A DNA stretch of 64,000 nt from Tissierella sp032104385 (GCF_032104385.1 NZ_DAMCHJ010000005.1:62001-126000), one strand, 5' to 3'. Shown: positions 8,349 through 17,402, counted from the first letter of the stretch. Program-made: numbers and translations. The notes: generated by a model from the sequence alone, not told the origin.

Positions 8349-9356
8349 ATGAAATTTTCTAAGAGTTTACACGCTATTGATTCCCATACAATGGGAGAAC
8401 CTAATAGAACTATAATTGGCGGATTACCAGCCATATCTGGAAGGACTATGCCAGAGAAAAAAGAATATTTGGAAAAGCATTTAGATTATATAAGAACAGC
8501 TGTAATGCATGAACCAAGAGGACACAATGATATGTTTGGCTCTATAATTACTACACCTACCTTACCAGAAGCAGATTTAGGTATAATATTTATGGACGGC
8601 GGGGGATATCTAAACATGTGTGGACACGGAACCATTGGTGCTGCCACTATTGCAGTAGAAACTGGAATGGTAAAAGTTACTGAGCCAATTACAGAAATAG
8701 TATTAGAAGCTCCTGCTGGATTAGTTAAAGCTAAAGTAAAGGTTGAAGATGGAAGAGCCAAGGAAGTATCCGTAGTTAATGTTCCCTCATTTTTATACAA
8801 AAAGGATGTTCAAGTGGAATTGCCTGATGTTGGAAGAGTTACATTTGATATCTCCTTTGGAGGCAGTTTCTTTGCCATAGTAAAAGATAGTGAATTGAAG
8901 GTTAATATTGGACCTGAGAACACTAATATAATAATAGAAAGAGCCATGAAATTAAGGGATATTATAAACAAGGAAATTGAAGTTAAGCATCCAACACAAA
9001 CACATATAAAGACAGTTGACTTAGTAGAGGTCTATGGCAAGGCTAAGAGTGACGATGCAGATTATCAAAATGTAGTTATTTTTGGCTCCGGTCAAGCTGA
9101 TAGGTCACCATGTGGCACTGGTACAAGTGCAAAGATGGCAACATTATATGTTAAGGGAGAACTAGGTATTAATGAACCTTTTGTATATGAAAGTATAATC
9201 AAAACTAAATTTAAAGGTAGAATTCTAGAGGAAACTACAGTTGGTGAGTTTAAAGCTATAATACCTGAAATAACTGGTTCTGCTTATATAACAGGATTTA
9301 ATCATTTAGTAATAGACGAAGAAGACCCAGTAGGATATGGTTTTCTTTTGAAATAA
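8349..9356 (+). CDS. prdF: Proline racemase PrdF
   Basis: This 335-residue enzyme interconverts L- and D-proline, supplying the D-isomer for the reductase encoded just upstream. The two catalytic cysteines of the PLP-independent racemase family are present: Cys91 in MCGHGT and Cys255 in SPCGTGT. Length and the opening IDSHTMGEP motif fit the proline racemase/hydroxyproline epimerase family; the prd context makes proline racemase the better call. An AAAGGAGG site lies 12 bases after the prdB stop codon. It is the last gene of the operon; a structured element with its own -10-like box follows at once. Confidence 0.93.
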   Translation: MKFSKSLHAIDSHTMGEPNRTIIGGLPAISGRTMPEKKEYLEKHLDYIRTAVMHEPRGHNDMFGSIITTPTLPEADLGIIFMDGGGYLNMCGHGTIGAATIAVETGMVKVTEPITEIVLEAPAGLVKAKVKVEDGRAKEVSVVNVPSFLYKKDVQVELPDVGRVTFDISFGGSFFAIVKDSELKVNIGPENTNIIIERAMKLRDIINKEIEVKHPTQTHIKTVDLVEVYGKAKSDDADYQNVVIFGSGQADRSPCGTGTSAKMATLYVKGELGINEPFVYESIIKTKFKGRILEETTVGEFKAIIPEITGSAYITGFNHLVIDEEDPVGYGFLLK

Positions 9357-9359
9357 AAT

Positions 9360-9365
9360 TATAAT
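9360..9365 (+). promoter_or_regulatory. -10-like box before the structured element
   Basis: A perfect TATAAT begins four bases after the prdF stop codon and ends eight bases before the first arm of the 9373-9727 element. The matching -35 region (about 9337-9342) is poor, so promoter activity is only possible. Confidence 0.35.
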
Positions 9366-9372
9366 GACTATT

Positions 9373-9727
9373 TAACTTGGTGTGATAGTAGAAAGCTCCA
9401 TATCAATTTACTAAACAATTGGTCGAAGCAATATAAAGTAATTAAACAAATTTGAAGCCTTAAGAGTTAAAATACGTTATATTGTCAACTGAATTGTTTG
9501 CTGTTTCTTGAAGGATGAACTCATGAATTATGGAATTGGTGAATTGCCGATTTATGAGTAGTGATTGCATATTGTAATCTTTTAATATCAGAATTATTAT
9601 CCATCATAGGATTTTAGATATAAAGATATTATATAAGAAAGATTTAATATATAATATTCTTTCAATCTATGCCATGGACTAATTATCTTTCAATATCAAT
9701 GAAGCTCTCTACTATCACGCCAAGTTA
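9373..9727 (+). ncRNA. Candidate structured RNA or MITE-like element closed by 27-bp arms
   Basis: The 435-base gap after prdF has no coding potential but strong symmetry. Bases 9374-9399 pair with 9701-9726 over 24 of 26 positions including one G-U pair. Nested inside are 9414-9423 with 9488-9498, then 9430-9436 with 9477-9483, and a separate hairpin 9519-9559 (actcat/atgagt, with an inner ggaatt/aattgcc stem). A TATAAT box precedes the 5' arm and a T-rich run follows the 3' arm. These features suggest an independently transcribed structured RNA. A MITE is the alternative: ATTT flanks both ends, although that is weak in such AT-rich DNA. I do not recognise it as a named family. Confidence 0.5.
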
Positions 9728-9791
9728 TTTTATATTTTTATAACTGATGGAAAAGTTCTATTTTTAAGAAAGACTATCTTTCAATGTTCTC

Positions 9792-10460
9792 TTAAAAGTC
9801 TTTCTTATATTGATTTATAATATCTTCACAGCTATCGAGGTAACTAAATTTTGGACTAAATTCAACGGATTCAAGATTCATTGCCATATCAATTCCTTCA
9901 GATATTCGGTCTGCAAGATAATTGTTTGTTTTAATCTTTTTAGATAAAGGTACTGTATTATATATTACTGTAGTAATTACTTCTGTCTCATAAATATACG
10001 GAGTTTGATTTCCTTCCACATTAAAGGCGTATCCTGTTCTTTTTTCCTTTGTTTTTTTATCCTTTCTATTTGTAAGAGGCCGTAGATATGCTTCTGAAAA
10101 TCTTCTAAGTAATTTCGCATATTCTAGCGCTGAATCTAAGTTCATATTTCTAGTTTCATCAATTTTTATTTTTAAGCTTTTCTTAGCTTCTGAAATACTT
10201 TCTGCTAACATGGCTTTTTCAAAAAACAAATCTTCTAATAGCAGAGTTAATTGGGGAATATCTATTTCTGTATCATCTTCAAATTCTACCTCTATAGTTT
10301 CATCAAGAGCATCCTTATAAGAAGCAGATTTTTTATGAATTTCTGTTATGGAATATATTTTAGAATCCATACCGTAATTTGATAAATATATTAACTCTTC
10401 TATGGTTCTATCGAGAAAATTAGCGTATCTTCCAGCTTCTTTCATAGTCATTTTATTCAT
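9792..10460 (-). CDS. Hypothetical protein, 222 residues
   Basis: I do not recognise this protein. It is acidic at the N-terminus, rich in helical and coiled-coil-like stretches (LLLEDLFFEKAMLAESISEAKKSL), with no cysteines, signal peptide or membrane segment, and so is probably cytosolic. The ATG at 10460 is chosen because AGGAG lies eight bases before it and would overlap the upstream GTG. It is transcribed alone against its neighbours. A short basic linker (NRKDKKTKEKR, about residues 140-150) divides the helical half from a C-terminal half. Function is unknown. Confidence 0.75.
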   Translation of the reverse strand: MNKMTMKEAGRYANFLDRTIEELIYLSNYGMDSKIYSITEIHKKSASYKDALDETIEVEFEDDTEIDIPQLTLLLEDLFFEKAMLAESISEAKKSLKIKIDETRNMNLDSALEYAKLLRRFSEAYLRPLTNRKDKKTKEKRTGYAFNVEGNQTPYIYETEVITTVIYNTVPLSKKIKTNNYLADRISEGIDMAMNLESVEFSPKFSYLDSCEDIINQYKKDF

Positions 10461-10828
10461 AACTATCACTCCTATTCTGGTTTCATATAGTTTAATGGTT
10501 AATATAATTAGAATACCATAATTTAGTATAAATACAATTACAAAGAGATTACACCATTATTACAATCATATGACACACTAGGACATGTTGATTGTTAAGA
10601 TTAGATATGAATTATAGATTGCCAAAGCCATTTCAATACAAGTTAGGTTTGAACTGCTATTGATAAATAGTTGACAAATATTTTTCAGGTTGATACTCTA
10701 TATTCATACTATACAATATGATAATTATAAAAATAAAGGTCTGCCCTTAAGGCATAGGATTCTTATAAACATTATAAAGCCAATAGTAACATAAAAAAAT
10801 ATATTTATATTATATATGGAGAATTAAA
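10461..10828. other. Intergenic region between divergent hypothetical genes
   Basis: This 368-base gap holds the start regions of two divergently transcribed genes. A TTGACA at 10671-10676 could be the -35 box for the rightward gene, but no good -10 box is at 17 bases. No further gene or repeat is evident. Confidence 0.4.
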
Positions 10829-11302
10829 ATGGAAAATATTAAAATAAAAGATCCAAAAATAAAAAAGAATATTATAATAATTGCTTTGATTGTATTAATT
10901 ATATTAACGGTTAAATTATACAAAGATAATAGAAGATTAAAAAATAGAATAGCTTCATCTAATAAATCTACAATGGATTTAACAACTATTTCCTTACCGA
11001 AGGGTTGGATTTTGCCAATATTATCTGAGAAACCAATTGATTTGAATGAACTTTATCGATTAGATGGAATACTAAGGATGTCTAATTCACTTTTTATAAA
11101 TGATTTTGGATTAACTGAATTTATGAAAATCGAGTATTTTGAAAATACAAGAATAGGTGTTCAAAGACTAATTAAATTAATAGAATCCAATGCTGATGAT
11201 AAAGAAATTGATAAATTAGTAAATGAACTTATTGAAATGCAGAATGATATTCTTGAAAATCCTTTAGATGTCCATAAAGCTAAATCTTTTTATCTGAAAT
11301 AA
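10829..11302 (+). CDS. Hypothetical membrane-anchored protein, 157 residues
   Basis: One strongly hydrophobic segment (about residues 15-28, IIIIALIVLIILTV) sits behind a lysine-rich N-terminus and is followed by a basic KDNRRLKNR stretch, giving a single membrane anchor with most of the protein on one side. The rest is charged and probably helical. No motif is recognised. A similar layout (N-terminal anchor plus about 150 helical residues) is seen in the protein at 22265-22822, but no clear sequence similarity was noticed. Function unknown. Confidence 0.7.
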   Translation: MENIKIKDPKIKKNIIIIALIVLIILTVKLYKDNRRLKNRIASSNKSTMDLTTISLPKGWILPILSEKPIDLNELYRLDGILRMSNSLFINDFGLTEFMKIEYFENTRIGVQRLIKLIESNADDKEIDKLVNELIEMQNDILENPLDVHKAKSFYLK

Positions 11303-11376
11303 TAGTTCTTACTTCTATAACAGGATTTAACCATTGGTAATTTATCATCTTCATAATGGGATGTTTTTTATTTTGA

Positions 11377-11395
11377 ATATGACATACTGCTGTCA
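11377..11395. repeat. Small dyad TGACA-N6-TGTCA
   Basis: The sequence ATGACATACTGCTGTCAGG contains an inverted repeat in opposite sense to the prd sites. Such dyads are typical of helix-turn-helix regulators, but no regulator gene is adjacent, so this may be a remnant or chance. Confidence 0.25.
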
Positions 11396-11593
11396 GGTTA
11401 TAAGGGCTATACTAAGTCTATAATTAATAATAAAAATAATTTTAGAACTTCTATTTATCCAAGAAAGAACTAAGTATAATAGAGGTACTTTGCATAGTAT
11501 GGTTTTTTGACCTAGAATGAATAAATTACATGGGCTTAAATTGTATTAAAATATAAATAAACAATATTTATGAGAGGAAAAGGGATTATAGTT

Positions 11594-12481
11594 ATGAAGT
11601 ATATTCCAGCGAAAACAATAATTTCAGGTTATACTGCTAAAAATAATTGGTTTGGTATTAATTATAATATGAATATATATAAAGGATGTTGTCATGGCTG
11701 TATTTATTGCGATAGTCGTAGTGAATGTTATGGGATAGATAATTTTCATGAGGTTAGGGCAAAGGATAATGCATTAGTTTTAATTAGACGTGAACTTAAA
11801 TCAAAACGCAGGACTGGTGTAATAGGTACAGGAGCAATGAGTGATCCATATAATCCTTTGGAAAAAGAACATTGTCTAACAAGAGGTGCTTTAGAGCTAA
11901 TTAATGGTAATGGTTTTGGTGTTTCAATTGCAACGAAAAGTAATTTAATTACAAGGGATTTAGATATTTTAAAAGAAATACAAAAACATTCTCCTGTATT
12001 AGTTAAGATTAGTATAACAACTTATGATGATGAACTATGTAAGAAGATTGAACCTAATGTAGCAGTGTCATCCAAAAGATTTGAAGCAATTAAAGAACTT
12101 TCTAAAGAGGGTATATTTGTAGGTATATTACTTATGCCAGTATTACCATTTTTAGAAGATAATGAAGAAAATATAAAGGGAATAGTGGAATTAGCCTATG
12201 AAAGTGGTGCAAAATTCATATATCCTGCATTTGGAGTAACATTGAGACAAAATCAAAGGGATTGGTATTATAAAAAACTTGATGAAAAGTTTAAAGGTAT
12301 AAAGGAGAAATATATAAATTGCTTTGGCAATAATTATAGTTGTTATTCGCCAAGAGCAAAGGTATTATGGAAATTATTTAAAAAAGAATGTGAAGGGTTT
12401 GGCATATTCTATAAAATGGAAGATATTATTGCTGGATATAGAAAGCCATACATTAATAGTCAACTTTCCTTCTTAAAATAA
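11594..12481 (+). CDS. Radical SAM protein of the SPL-like family
   Basis: This 295-residue protein carries the radical SAM cluster motif as GCCHGCIYCDSR near residues 36-47 (C-x3-C-x2-C spacing if the first Cys is used), placing it with Rv2578c/SPL-like radical SAM proteins. Members are related to spore photoproduct lyase, but many are of unknown reaction. Other family-like elements are GTGAMSDPYNPLE and an N-terminal YTAKNNWFGINYNMNIYKGC. The ATG at 11594 is preferred because AGGAAAAGGG precedes it by a normal distance; an ATG 24 bases earlier has no site. It is followed by a good terminator and appears to be monocistronic. The substrate is not predictable from sequence. Confidence 0.8.
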   Translation: MKYIPAKTIISGYTAKNNWFGINYNMNIYKGCCHGCIYCDSRSECYGIDNFHEVRAKDNALVLIRRELKSKRRTGVIGTGAMSDPYNPLEKEHCLTRGALELINGNGFGVSIATKSNLITRDLDILKEIQKHSPVLVKISITTYDDELCKKIEPNVAVSSKRFEAIKELSKEGIFVGILLMPVLPFLEDNEENIKGIVELAYESGAKFIYPAFGVTLRQNQRDWYYKKLDEKFKGIKEKYINCFGNNYSCYSPRAKVLWKLFKKECEGFGIFYKMEDIIAGYRKPYINSQLSFLK

Positions 12482-12539
12482 AATATTTACAATAATATAA
12501 ACTTTATTGGTCTTGAAAAACCATGTGCTAAATATATTT

Positions 12540-12566
12540 CAGCCTAATTTTAGGCTGATTTTTTCT
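12540..12566 (+). terminator. Rho-independent terminator
   Basis: The stem CAGCCTA/TAGGCTG with a four-base loop is followed by ATTTTTTCTT, 60 bases after the radical SAM gene. Confidence 0.85.
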
Positions 12567-12664
12567 TATCTTACAAAACTGTATGATAATTGTAAGGTAA
12601 AACAATGGTTATTGTTATATACTTTCGGTATAATTAAATTATAAATAAAAAAGGATGAGATAAA

Positions 12665-13408
12665 ATGAAAAATTTTATAAATAATTTATTTTATATTGTA
12701 ATAGTCTATAATTTAATTACTGTTGGTGGTATAACAGGAAAGGAAGCTTTTTATTCTATAGGTGAAGATAAGAAAAGATTGAATAAAAATAATGCTATAA
12801 AAACAATATTAGCAATATTTCTTAGTATAAGCATTTTAGTCATGTCTATGATAACACCTATTGTTTTAAATGGATATGAAATGTATAAGGAAGCAATAAA
12901 TAAAAAAAGCTTAGATGATACTATCGAAGAAATTAGAGGACAAAGTAACTTTATATCATTAAATAATATATCAGATGAATTTTTAAATTTAGTATTAAAA
13001 TCTGAAGACCATAGATTTTACAAACATTCAGGTTTTGATTTTATAGCAATAGCAAGAGCTATGTACAACAATATAAAAGCAGGTAAAATTGTGCAAGGAG
13101 GGAGTACAATAACTCAGCAGCTTGCTAAAAATTCATATTTTTCTTTTGATAAAAAATACGAGAGAAAAGTTGCAGAAGTATTTGTTGCCAAAGATTTGGA
13201 AAGAAAACTTACTAAAGATGAGATATTGGAATTGTATTGTAATGTAATATATTTTGGAGAAGGTTGTTATGGAATAAAAGATGCTGCTAAATATTATTAT
13301 GGAATAGAAGCAGACAAATTAACATTAGAGCAGGCTAAGGCATTGGTTAAAACTTTAAAAAGTCCAAATAACTATAATCCAAAGAAGATGAAATTAGTTC
13401 AATCATAA
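12665..13408 (+). CDS. Monofunctional GT51 peptidoglycan glycosyltransferase
   Basis: This 247-residue membrane-anchored enzyme polymerises lipid II into glycan strands. A transmembrane segment (about residues 43-65, following a cytoplasmic N-terminus) is followed by the GT51 motifs: SEDHRFYKHSGFD with the catalytic glutamate, GGSTITQQLAKN, RKxxEVFVAKDLERKLTKDEILELYCN, and YFGEGCYGIKDAA. No transpeptidase domain follows, so it is an MtgA-type protein and not a class A penicillin-binding protein. The N-terminal 40 residues, including a second hydrophobic stretch, are unusual for MtgA. It is transcribed alone between two terminators. Confidence 0.9.
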   Translation: MKNFINNLFYIVIVYNLITVGGITGKEAFYSIGEDKKRLNKNNAIKTILAIFLSISILVMSMITPIVLNGYEMYKEAINKKSLDDTIEEIRGQSNFISLNNISDEFLNLVLKSEDHRFYKHSGFDFIAIARAMYNNIKAGKIVQGGSTITQQLAKNSYFSFDKKYERKVAEVFVAKDLERKLTKDEILELYCNVIYFGEGCYGIKDAAKYYYGIEADKLTLEQAKALVKTLKSPNNYNPKKMKLVQS

Positions 13409-13471
13409 AAATTTATAAATAAGAATTATTTGTTTCTATTAAATATAATTTAATAAAAAGTTTGTAAATAA

Positions 13472-13503
13472 AAAAGGACTTTATTATGATTTAAAGTCCT
13501 TTT
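13472..13503. terminator. Bidirectional terminator between converging genes
   Basis: Twelve-base arms aaaaggacttta and taaagtcctttt pair perfectly, with A-rich and T-rich flanks that serve both strands. The flanking genes converge on it. Confidence 0.85.
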
Positions 13504-13546
13504 GCTGTTTATGTTTTAAAAGCTTAATATAAATAAATCCTTTTTA

Positions 13547-14470
13547 TTACCTTATATTTTCTGGTATATCACTCAAAGTTCTTTCTTCAGAATATAATTT
13601 TATACTATCTTTAAAAGTGCTTTCAAATTCTTTTAATTTTTCCTGCGCTTCTTCCTTTGAATCAAACTGACCTAATTCATATAAATATGTTCCATTACTG
13701 TCTCTTAATACCCTAAGTTCTTCTATGTCAAATAGTATTTCTTCAAGAATAGCAAATTCTTCTCCTTTTTCATAAGAGTTAGTTCTTACTGAATATATTT
13801 TTTTATCTGAGTTTATTTTTGTATTTTTCGATATTTCTATTTTAAAAGAGGCTGGATTCTTATATTCTTCTACTTCAAAATTAACAGGTTGGTTGAATAC
13901 TATGTTAAATCTTTGCTGTGAATCATCTAAAGTTATAAGTTGATAAACATCTTTAATATATTTACTCTTTTTTAGCTCTTCAAAGTATTCACTGGCAGAA
14001 AGACCTCTAGCACCAGATATGGAAAATGTCATTGTAAAGGGTGCTTCTTTATAGTCTATATTAAAAGATGGTACTATTTCTTGAGTTTCTTCTTCAAATC
14101 CCTTAAAGTTTACATTAATAGTGTCGAAATCCTGTCCTTCCCTTAAAGAAATAAAGTTTATATCCACTCCATCGGTTATTTCTCCACCTTGAGAACTTCC
14201 ATTATTAAATTGAAGTATTCTAACCAGTGTACCTAAAACAGGAACTTCTTCAAGACTATTTGCAAATGATGGAGAAATATTTATGCTTAGAGTAAATATT
14301 CCAATTGCTGCGGCTACTGATGCTAAACCATTTATTATTTTTCTTTTGTTATTATTTTTTTTCATATAATTTTTCCCCCTTAATATTGAATTATTAATTG
14401 TATCATCTAAAGCATCAGGTATTTTTATATCTGAATAAACGTTTTTTAAATCATCTGTATTATTTTTCAA
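13547..14470 (-). CDS. Anti-sigma factor-like membrane protein with DUF4179-type architecture
   Basis: This 307-residue protein is probably the anti-sigma partner of the ECF sigma factor whose gene overlaps it by 11 bases upstream. A short cytoplasmic N-terminus with the IxIPDALDDTINNSI pattern typical of DUF4179 proteins is followed by one membrane segment (about residues 47-68) and a large extracytoplasmic domain starting SPSFANSLEEVPVLGTLVRIL. The last 80 residues resemble a SPOR-like repeat (YxLGQFDSKEEAQEKLKEFES). The start is TTG with GGAGG nine bases before it. The external domain presumably senses a cell-envelope signal; this is inferred from the pair arrangement. Confidence 0.8.
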   Translation of the reverse strand: MKNNTDDLKNVYSDIKIPDALDDTINNSILRGKNYMKKNNNKRKIINGLASVAAAIGIFTLSINISPSFANSLEEVPVLGTLVRILQFNNGSSQGGEITDGVDINFISLREGQDFDTINVNFKGFEEETQEIVPSFNIDYKEAPFTMTFSISGARGLSASEYFEELKKSKYIKDVYQLITLDDSQQRFNIVFNQPVNFEVEEYKNPASFKIEISKNTKINSDKKIYSVRTNSYEKGEEFAILEEILFDIEELRVLRDSNGTYLYELGQFDSKEEAQEKLKEFESTFKDSIKLYSEERTLSDIPENIR

Positions 14471-15017
14471 AATCTTCGTCCTCCCTAAGTTCTATTTTTA
14501 AAATTTCAATTGCTTTATAAAGCCGAGTTTTTACTGTACTTAAAGGAAGTTCTAGAATTTCGGCTATTTCTTTTAACTTTAAGTCCTGGGAATATCTGAG
14601 TATTATTACAGTTTTATATATAGGTTCTAATTTTTGTAAAGCTTCCTTTAGATCAATATTTTCTAAAGTATTACTTTGTTCGTCATTAAATCTATCTATA
14701 GTCTGATTATCTAAATATAAGATTCTTTTAGATTTATTTATGAAATTTATTGCACAATTAATGACTATACGGACAAGCCATGTATTAAAATATTCGGGAT
14801 GCTTTAACTTACCCATTGATATATAAGCTTTATATACTGAATCACCAACTATATCAAGTGCATCTTCCTCATGATGCACATAACTATATGCAATTCTATA
14901 TAAATCTTCTTTTTTGCTATTTATAAGGAAACCGAAACTTTCATCATCTCCCTTCATTGCTTTAAGAACTAAATCTTTCAGTGAAATCTCCTCCTTGTAA
15001 ATAAAATATGAGCTCAT
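14460..15017 (-). CDS. ECF-type RNA polymerase sigma factor
   Basis: This 185-residue sigma-70-like factor has region 2 (LYRIAYSYVHHEEDALDIVGDSVYKAY... TWLVRIVINCAIN) and region 4 with the helix-turn-helix (LKEIAEILELPLSTVKTRLYKAIEILK). It should direct transcription of its own operon and envelope-stress genes when freed from the anti-sigma factor encoded downstream. The ATG at 15017 has AGGTGA nine bases before it. A second strong AAGGAGG occurs inside the gene before codon 13 (CTG), so a shorter form starting there cannot be excluded. It is divergent from the radical SAM gene at 15308. Confidence 0.9.
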   Translation of the reverse strand: MSSYFIYKEEISLKDLVLKAMKGDDESFGFLINSKKEDLYRIAYSYVHHEEDALDIVGDSVYKAYISMGKLKHPEYFNTWLVRIVINCAINFINKSKRILYLDNQTIDRFNDEQSNTLENIDLKEALQKLEPIYKTVIILRYSQDLKLKEIAEILELPLSTVKTRLYKAIEILKIELREDEDFEK

Positions 15018-15227
15018 TTTTATTATTCACCTATTAGACAATTGTATATGGGAAAAAGTTTTATTAAATTTATTTTTTATATTTATGGATGTAATATATT
15101 ATGAGAATAGAGAATTAAAGTTAAGGTTAATCCTATCCTACTTATAAAATATTATAGTAATATATTTTATCTCATCTTTGAAGATTATACTTTGTGAAAA
15201 GTCTTGAGTCCTAAGATATATAAATTT

Positions 15228-15274
15228 AAAAACTCAAACATATGTTTGAGTTTTTGCTGTTACTATGGTATAAT
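15228..15274 (+). promoter_or_regulatory. Promoter with overlapping LexA-like palindrome
   Basis: A -35 TTGAGT (15246-15251) and -10 TATAAT (15269-15274) are 17 bases apart. A perfect 28-base palindrome (15228-15255) covers the -35 box; its core CAAACATATGTTTG differs by one symmetrical pair from the Bacillus SOS box CGAACATATGTTCG. The gene driven is of a DNA repair type, which fits SOS control. As RNA on the opposite strand the palindrome plus T-run could also act as a terminator. Confidence 0.6.
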
Positions 15275-15307
15275 TTACCTAAAATAATTGGTGATGAGGT
15301 GTTAGCG

Positions 15308-16594
15308 GTGGATGTCTTAGAGAAGTTAAAGATATTGTCTGATGCAGCTAAATATGACGTTTCTTGTTCATCTAGCGGAAGTAATCGAAAGAATAAAAAG
15401 GGTGGATTAGGAGATACAAGTCCAGCAGGTATATGTCATAGTTGGTCTGATGATGGAAGATGTATTTCCTTGTTAAAGATTTTAATGACCAACTATTGTA
15501 TATATGACTGTGTTTATTGTATTAACAGGTCATCTAATGATTTACCTAGGGCTATTTTTACACCAGATGAGATAGTTGATTTAACTATAAATTTTTATAA
15601 AAGAAACTATATAGAAGGCTTATTTTTAAGTTCTGCTGTATTTAAATCTCCTAACTATACAATGGAAATGCTTTTCCAAGTAGTTAAAAAGCTTAGAGAA
15701 GAAGAAAATTTTAATGGATATATTCATACAAAGGCAATACCTGGGGCAGATGAGGATATTGTTAACAAAATAGGCAGATATGTGGATAGAATGAGTGTAA
15801 ATATAGAATTACCCACAGAAGAAGGCTTAAAACTCTTAGCACCTCAAAAAAATAAGGAAAATATTTTAAAGCCTATGAACCTAATCAAAACTGGAATTAC
15901 TCAATCTATAGATGATAGAAAGAAATTTAGATTTAGTCCCAAATTTATTCCAGCAGGTCAGACTACACAGTTAATAGTAGGAGCCACAAAAGATAATGAT
16001 TTAAAAATCCTTAGACTATCTGAAGGATTATATAATTCCTATGGTCTTAAAAGAGTGTATTATTCAGCTTTTATACCTGTATCAAATAATCCTAAGCTTC
16101 CAGTTATTAAATCCCCGCCCCTTCTAAGAGAAAATAGGCTTTACCAAGCAGATTGGTTACTTAGATTTTATGGATTTGAAGCCAAGGAATTATTAGATGA
16201 AGATAAACCTGACTTTGATTTGAGCTTAGATCCTAAATGCGACTGGGCACTTCGCAACATTCATTTATTTCCAGTGGAGATAAACAAAGCAGACTATACT
16301 ATGCTTCTGAGGGTACCTGGTATTGGAGTAAAATCAGCAATAAAGATAATTCAAGGAAGAAAATTTTCATCCATAGACTTTTTTGATTTAAAGAAATTAG
16401 GAATTGTACTTAAAAGAGCCCAGTATTTTATTACCTGTAAAGGAAAATACTATGGGATAAAATCTATGGATAGTCAAATAATTCGTAATCAGTTAGTGGA
16501 AAGTCCTTCAATAGAAAAGAAATATCATCAATTATCTTTATTTGAACAAGTGTCTCCAGAGGATAAGTATATTCAAATAGGAGGGCAGCTTTAA
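15308..16594 (+). CDS. Putative DNA modification/repair radical SAM protein
   Basis: This 428-residue protein combines a radical SAM domain (CIYDCVYCINR, C-x3-C-x2-C, about residues 69-80) with a C-terminal helix-hairpin-helix DNA-binding segment (LLRVPGIGVKSAIKIIQGRK). The opening LSDAAKYDVSCSSSGS and SWSDDGRCISLLKILMTNYC pattern is characteristic of the family linked to a partner protein and, in many genomes, to uracil-DNA glycosylase. Its reaction on DNA is not established. The GTG at 15308 is chosen because GATGAGG at 15294-15300 spaces to it and overlaps earlier candidates. Its stop codon overlaps the next start (TAATG), so the pair is translationally coupled. Confidence 0.85.
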   Translation: MDVLEKLKILSDAAKYDVSCSSSGSNRKNKKGGLGDTSPAGICHSWSDDGRCISLLKILMTNYCIYDCVYCINRSSNDLPRAIFTPDEIVDLTINFYKRNYIEGLFLSSAVFKSPNYTMEMLFQVVKKLREEENFNGYIHTKAIPGADEDIVNKIGRYVDRMSVNIELPTEEGLKLLAPQKNKENILKPMNLIKTGITQSIDDRKKFRFSPKFIPAGQTTQLIVGATKDNDLKILRLSEGLYNSYGLKRVYYSAFIPVSNNPKLPVIKSPPLLRENRLYQADWLLRFYGFEAKELLDEDKPDFDLSLDPKCDWALRNIHLFPVEINKADYTMLLRVPGIGVKSAIKIIQGRKFSSIDFFDLKKLGIVLKRAQYFITCKGKYYGIKSMDSQIIRNQLVESPSIEKKYHQLSLFEQVSPEDKYIQIGGQL

Positions 16595-17328
16595 TGATTC
16601 ATTATATTTATGATGGTAGTTTTGATGGATTGTTAACTGGGGTTTACGAAGCTTATTATAGGAGAGAAAATATTGATGATATAATACCTGAAGATAGTAT
16701 GGAAGAGAACTTTCTAGTACAAAAAGTATTTATTTCAACAGATGGAGAAAAGGCTAGAAAAGTATATGAAGCCATAGAAAATAAGATTTCAGAAGAAGCT
16801 TTAAGGAAAGTTTTCTATGCCTATTTATCTGAGTTACCAAGACATGGGATAATTATATTAAAATATCTTCAACTAGGATTTAAAATTGGAGCAGAGGTGG
16901 ATTTCAATTTATCCAATGATATTGTTTTAAAAATAAATAGCATTTATGATAAAGTAGGTAAAGAAAAACATAGGATGTTAGGACTTGCTAGGTTTAAACA
17001 ACTTGAAAATGGGATATTATATTCTTCTATAGAACCAGATTACAATATTGTAGGGCTACTTGCACCTCATTTTGAATCTAGAATGATGAATGAAAATTGG
17101 GCAATACATGATGTGAAGAGAGGAATAGCTGTATTTTATAATAAGGAAGAGTGGGTTATTAAAGATATAGAAGTTAATGATTCATTGATAATAAAAGAAG
17201 ATGAGGAACAGTATCAAGAACTTTGGAAAACATATTTTAAATCTATAGCAATTCAGAATAAAATTAATCCAAGATTACAAAAAAGGTGTATGCCAGTGAG
17301 GTATTGGAAGCATTTAGTGGAGAAATGA
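16594..17328 (+). CDS. Partner protein of the DNA-repair-type radical SAM enzyme
   Basis: This 244-residue protein starts with HYIYDGSFDGLLTGVYEAY and ends with a FKSIAIQNKINPRLQKRCMPVRYWKHLVE stretch split across its C-terminus, a pattern typical of the probable DNA metabolism protein family always found beside the radical SAM partner. No catalytic motif is known to me. In other bacteria homologues are sometimes fused to uracil-DNA glycosylase; here Ung is encoded separately at 24124-24801. Overlap of one base with the upstream stop codon shows co-translation. A convergent terminator follows. Confidence 0.82.
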   Translation: MIHYIYDGSFDGLLTGVYEAYYRRENIDDIIPEDSMEENFLVQKVFISTDGEKARKVYEAIENKISEEALRKVFYAYLSELPRHGIIILKYLQLGFKIGAEVDFNLSNDIVLKINSIYDKVGKEKHRMLGLARFKQLENGILYSSIEPDYNIVGLLAPHFESRMMNENWAIHDVKRGIAVFYNKEEWVIKDIEVNDSLIIKEDEEQYQELWKTYFKSIAIQNKINPRLQKRCMPVRYWKHLVEK

Positions 17329-17356
17329 AATAATTTATTTTCAAAACATTTATTTT

Positions 17357-17398
17357 ATAATAGGGAAAAGATAATTTATTATGTCTTTTCCCTATTAT
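17357..17398. terminator. Bidirectional terminator
   Basis: Fifteen-base arms (ataatagggaaaaga and its exact complement) flank a 12-base loop between two convergent genes. Confidence 0.85.
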
Positions 17399-17402
17399 AT
17401 AA

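Noticed and set aside
9373..9727. Complete insertion sequence with terminal inverted repeats
   Set aside because: There is no transposase frame between the arms; only a MITE or structured RNA remains possible.
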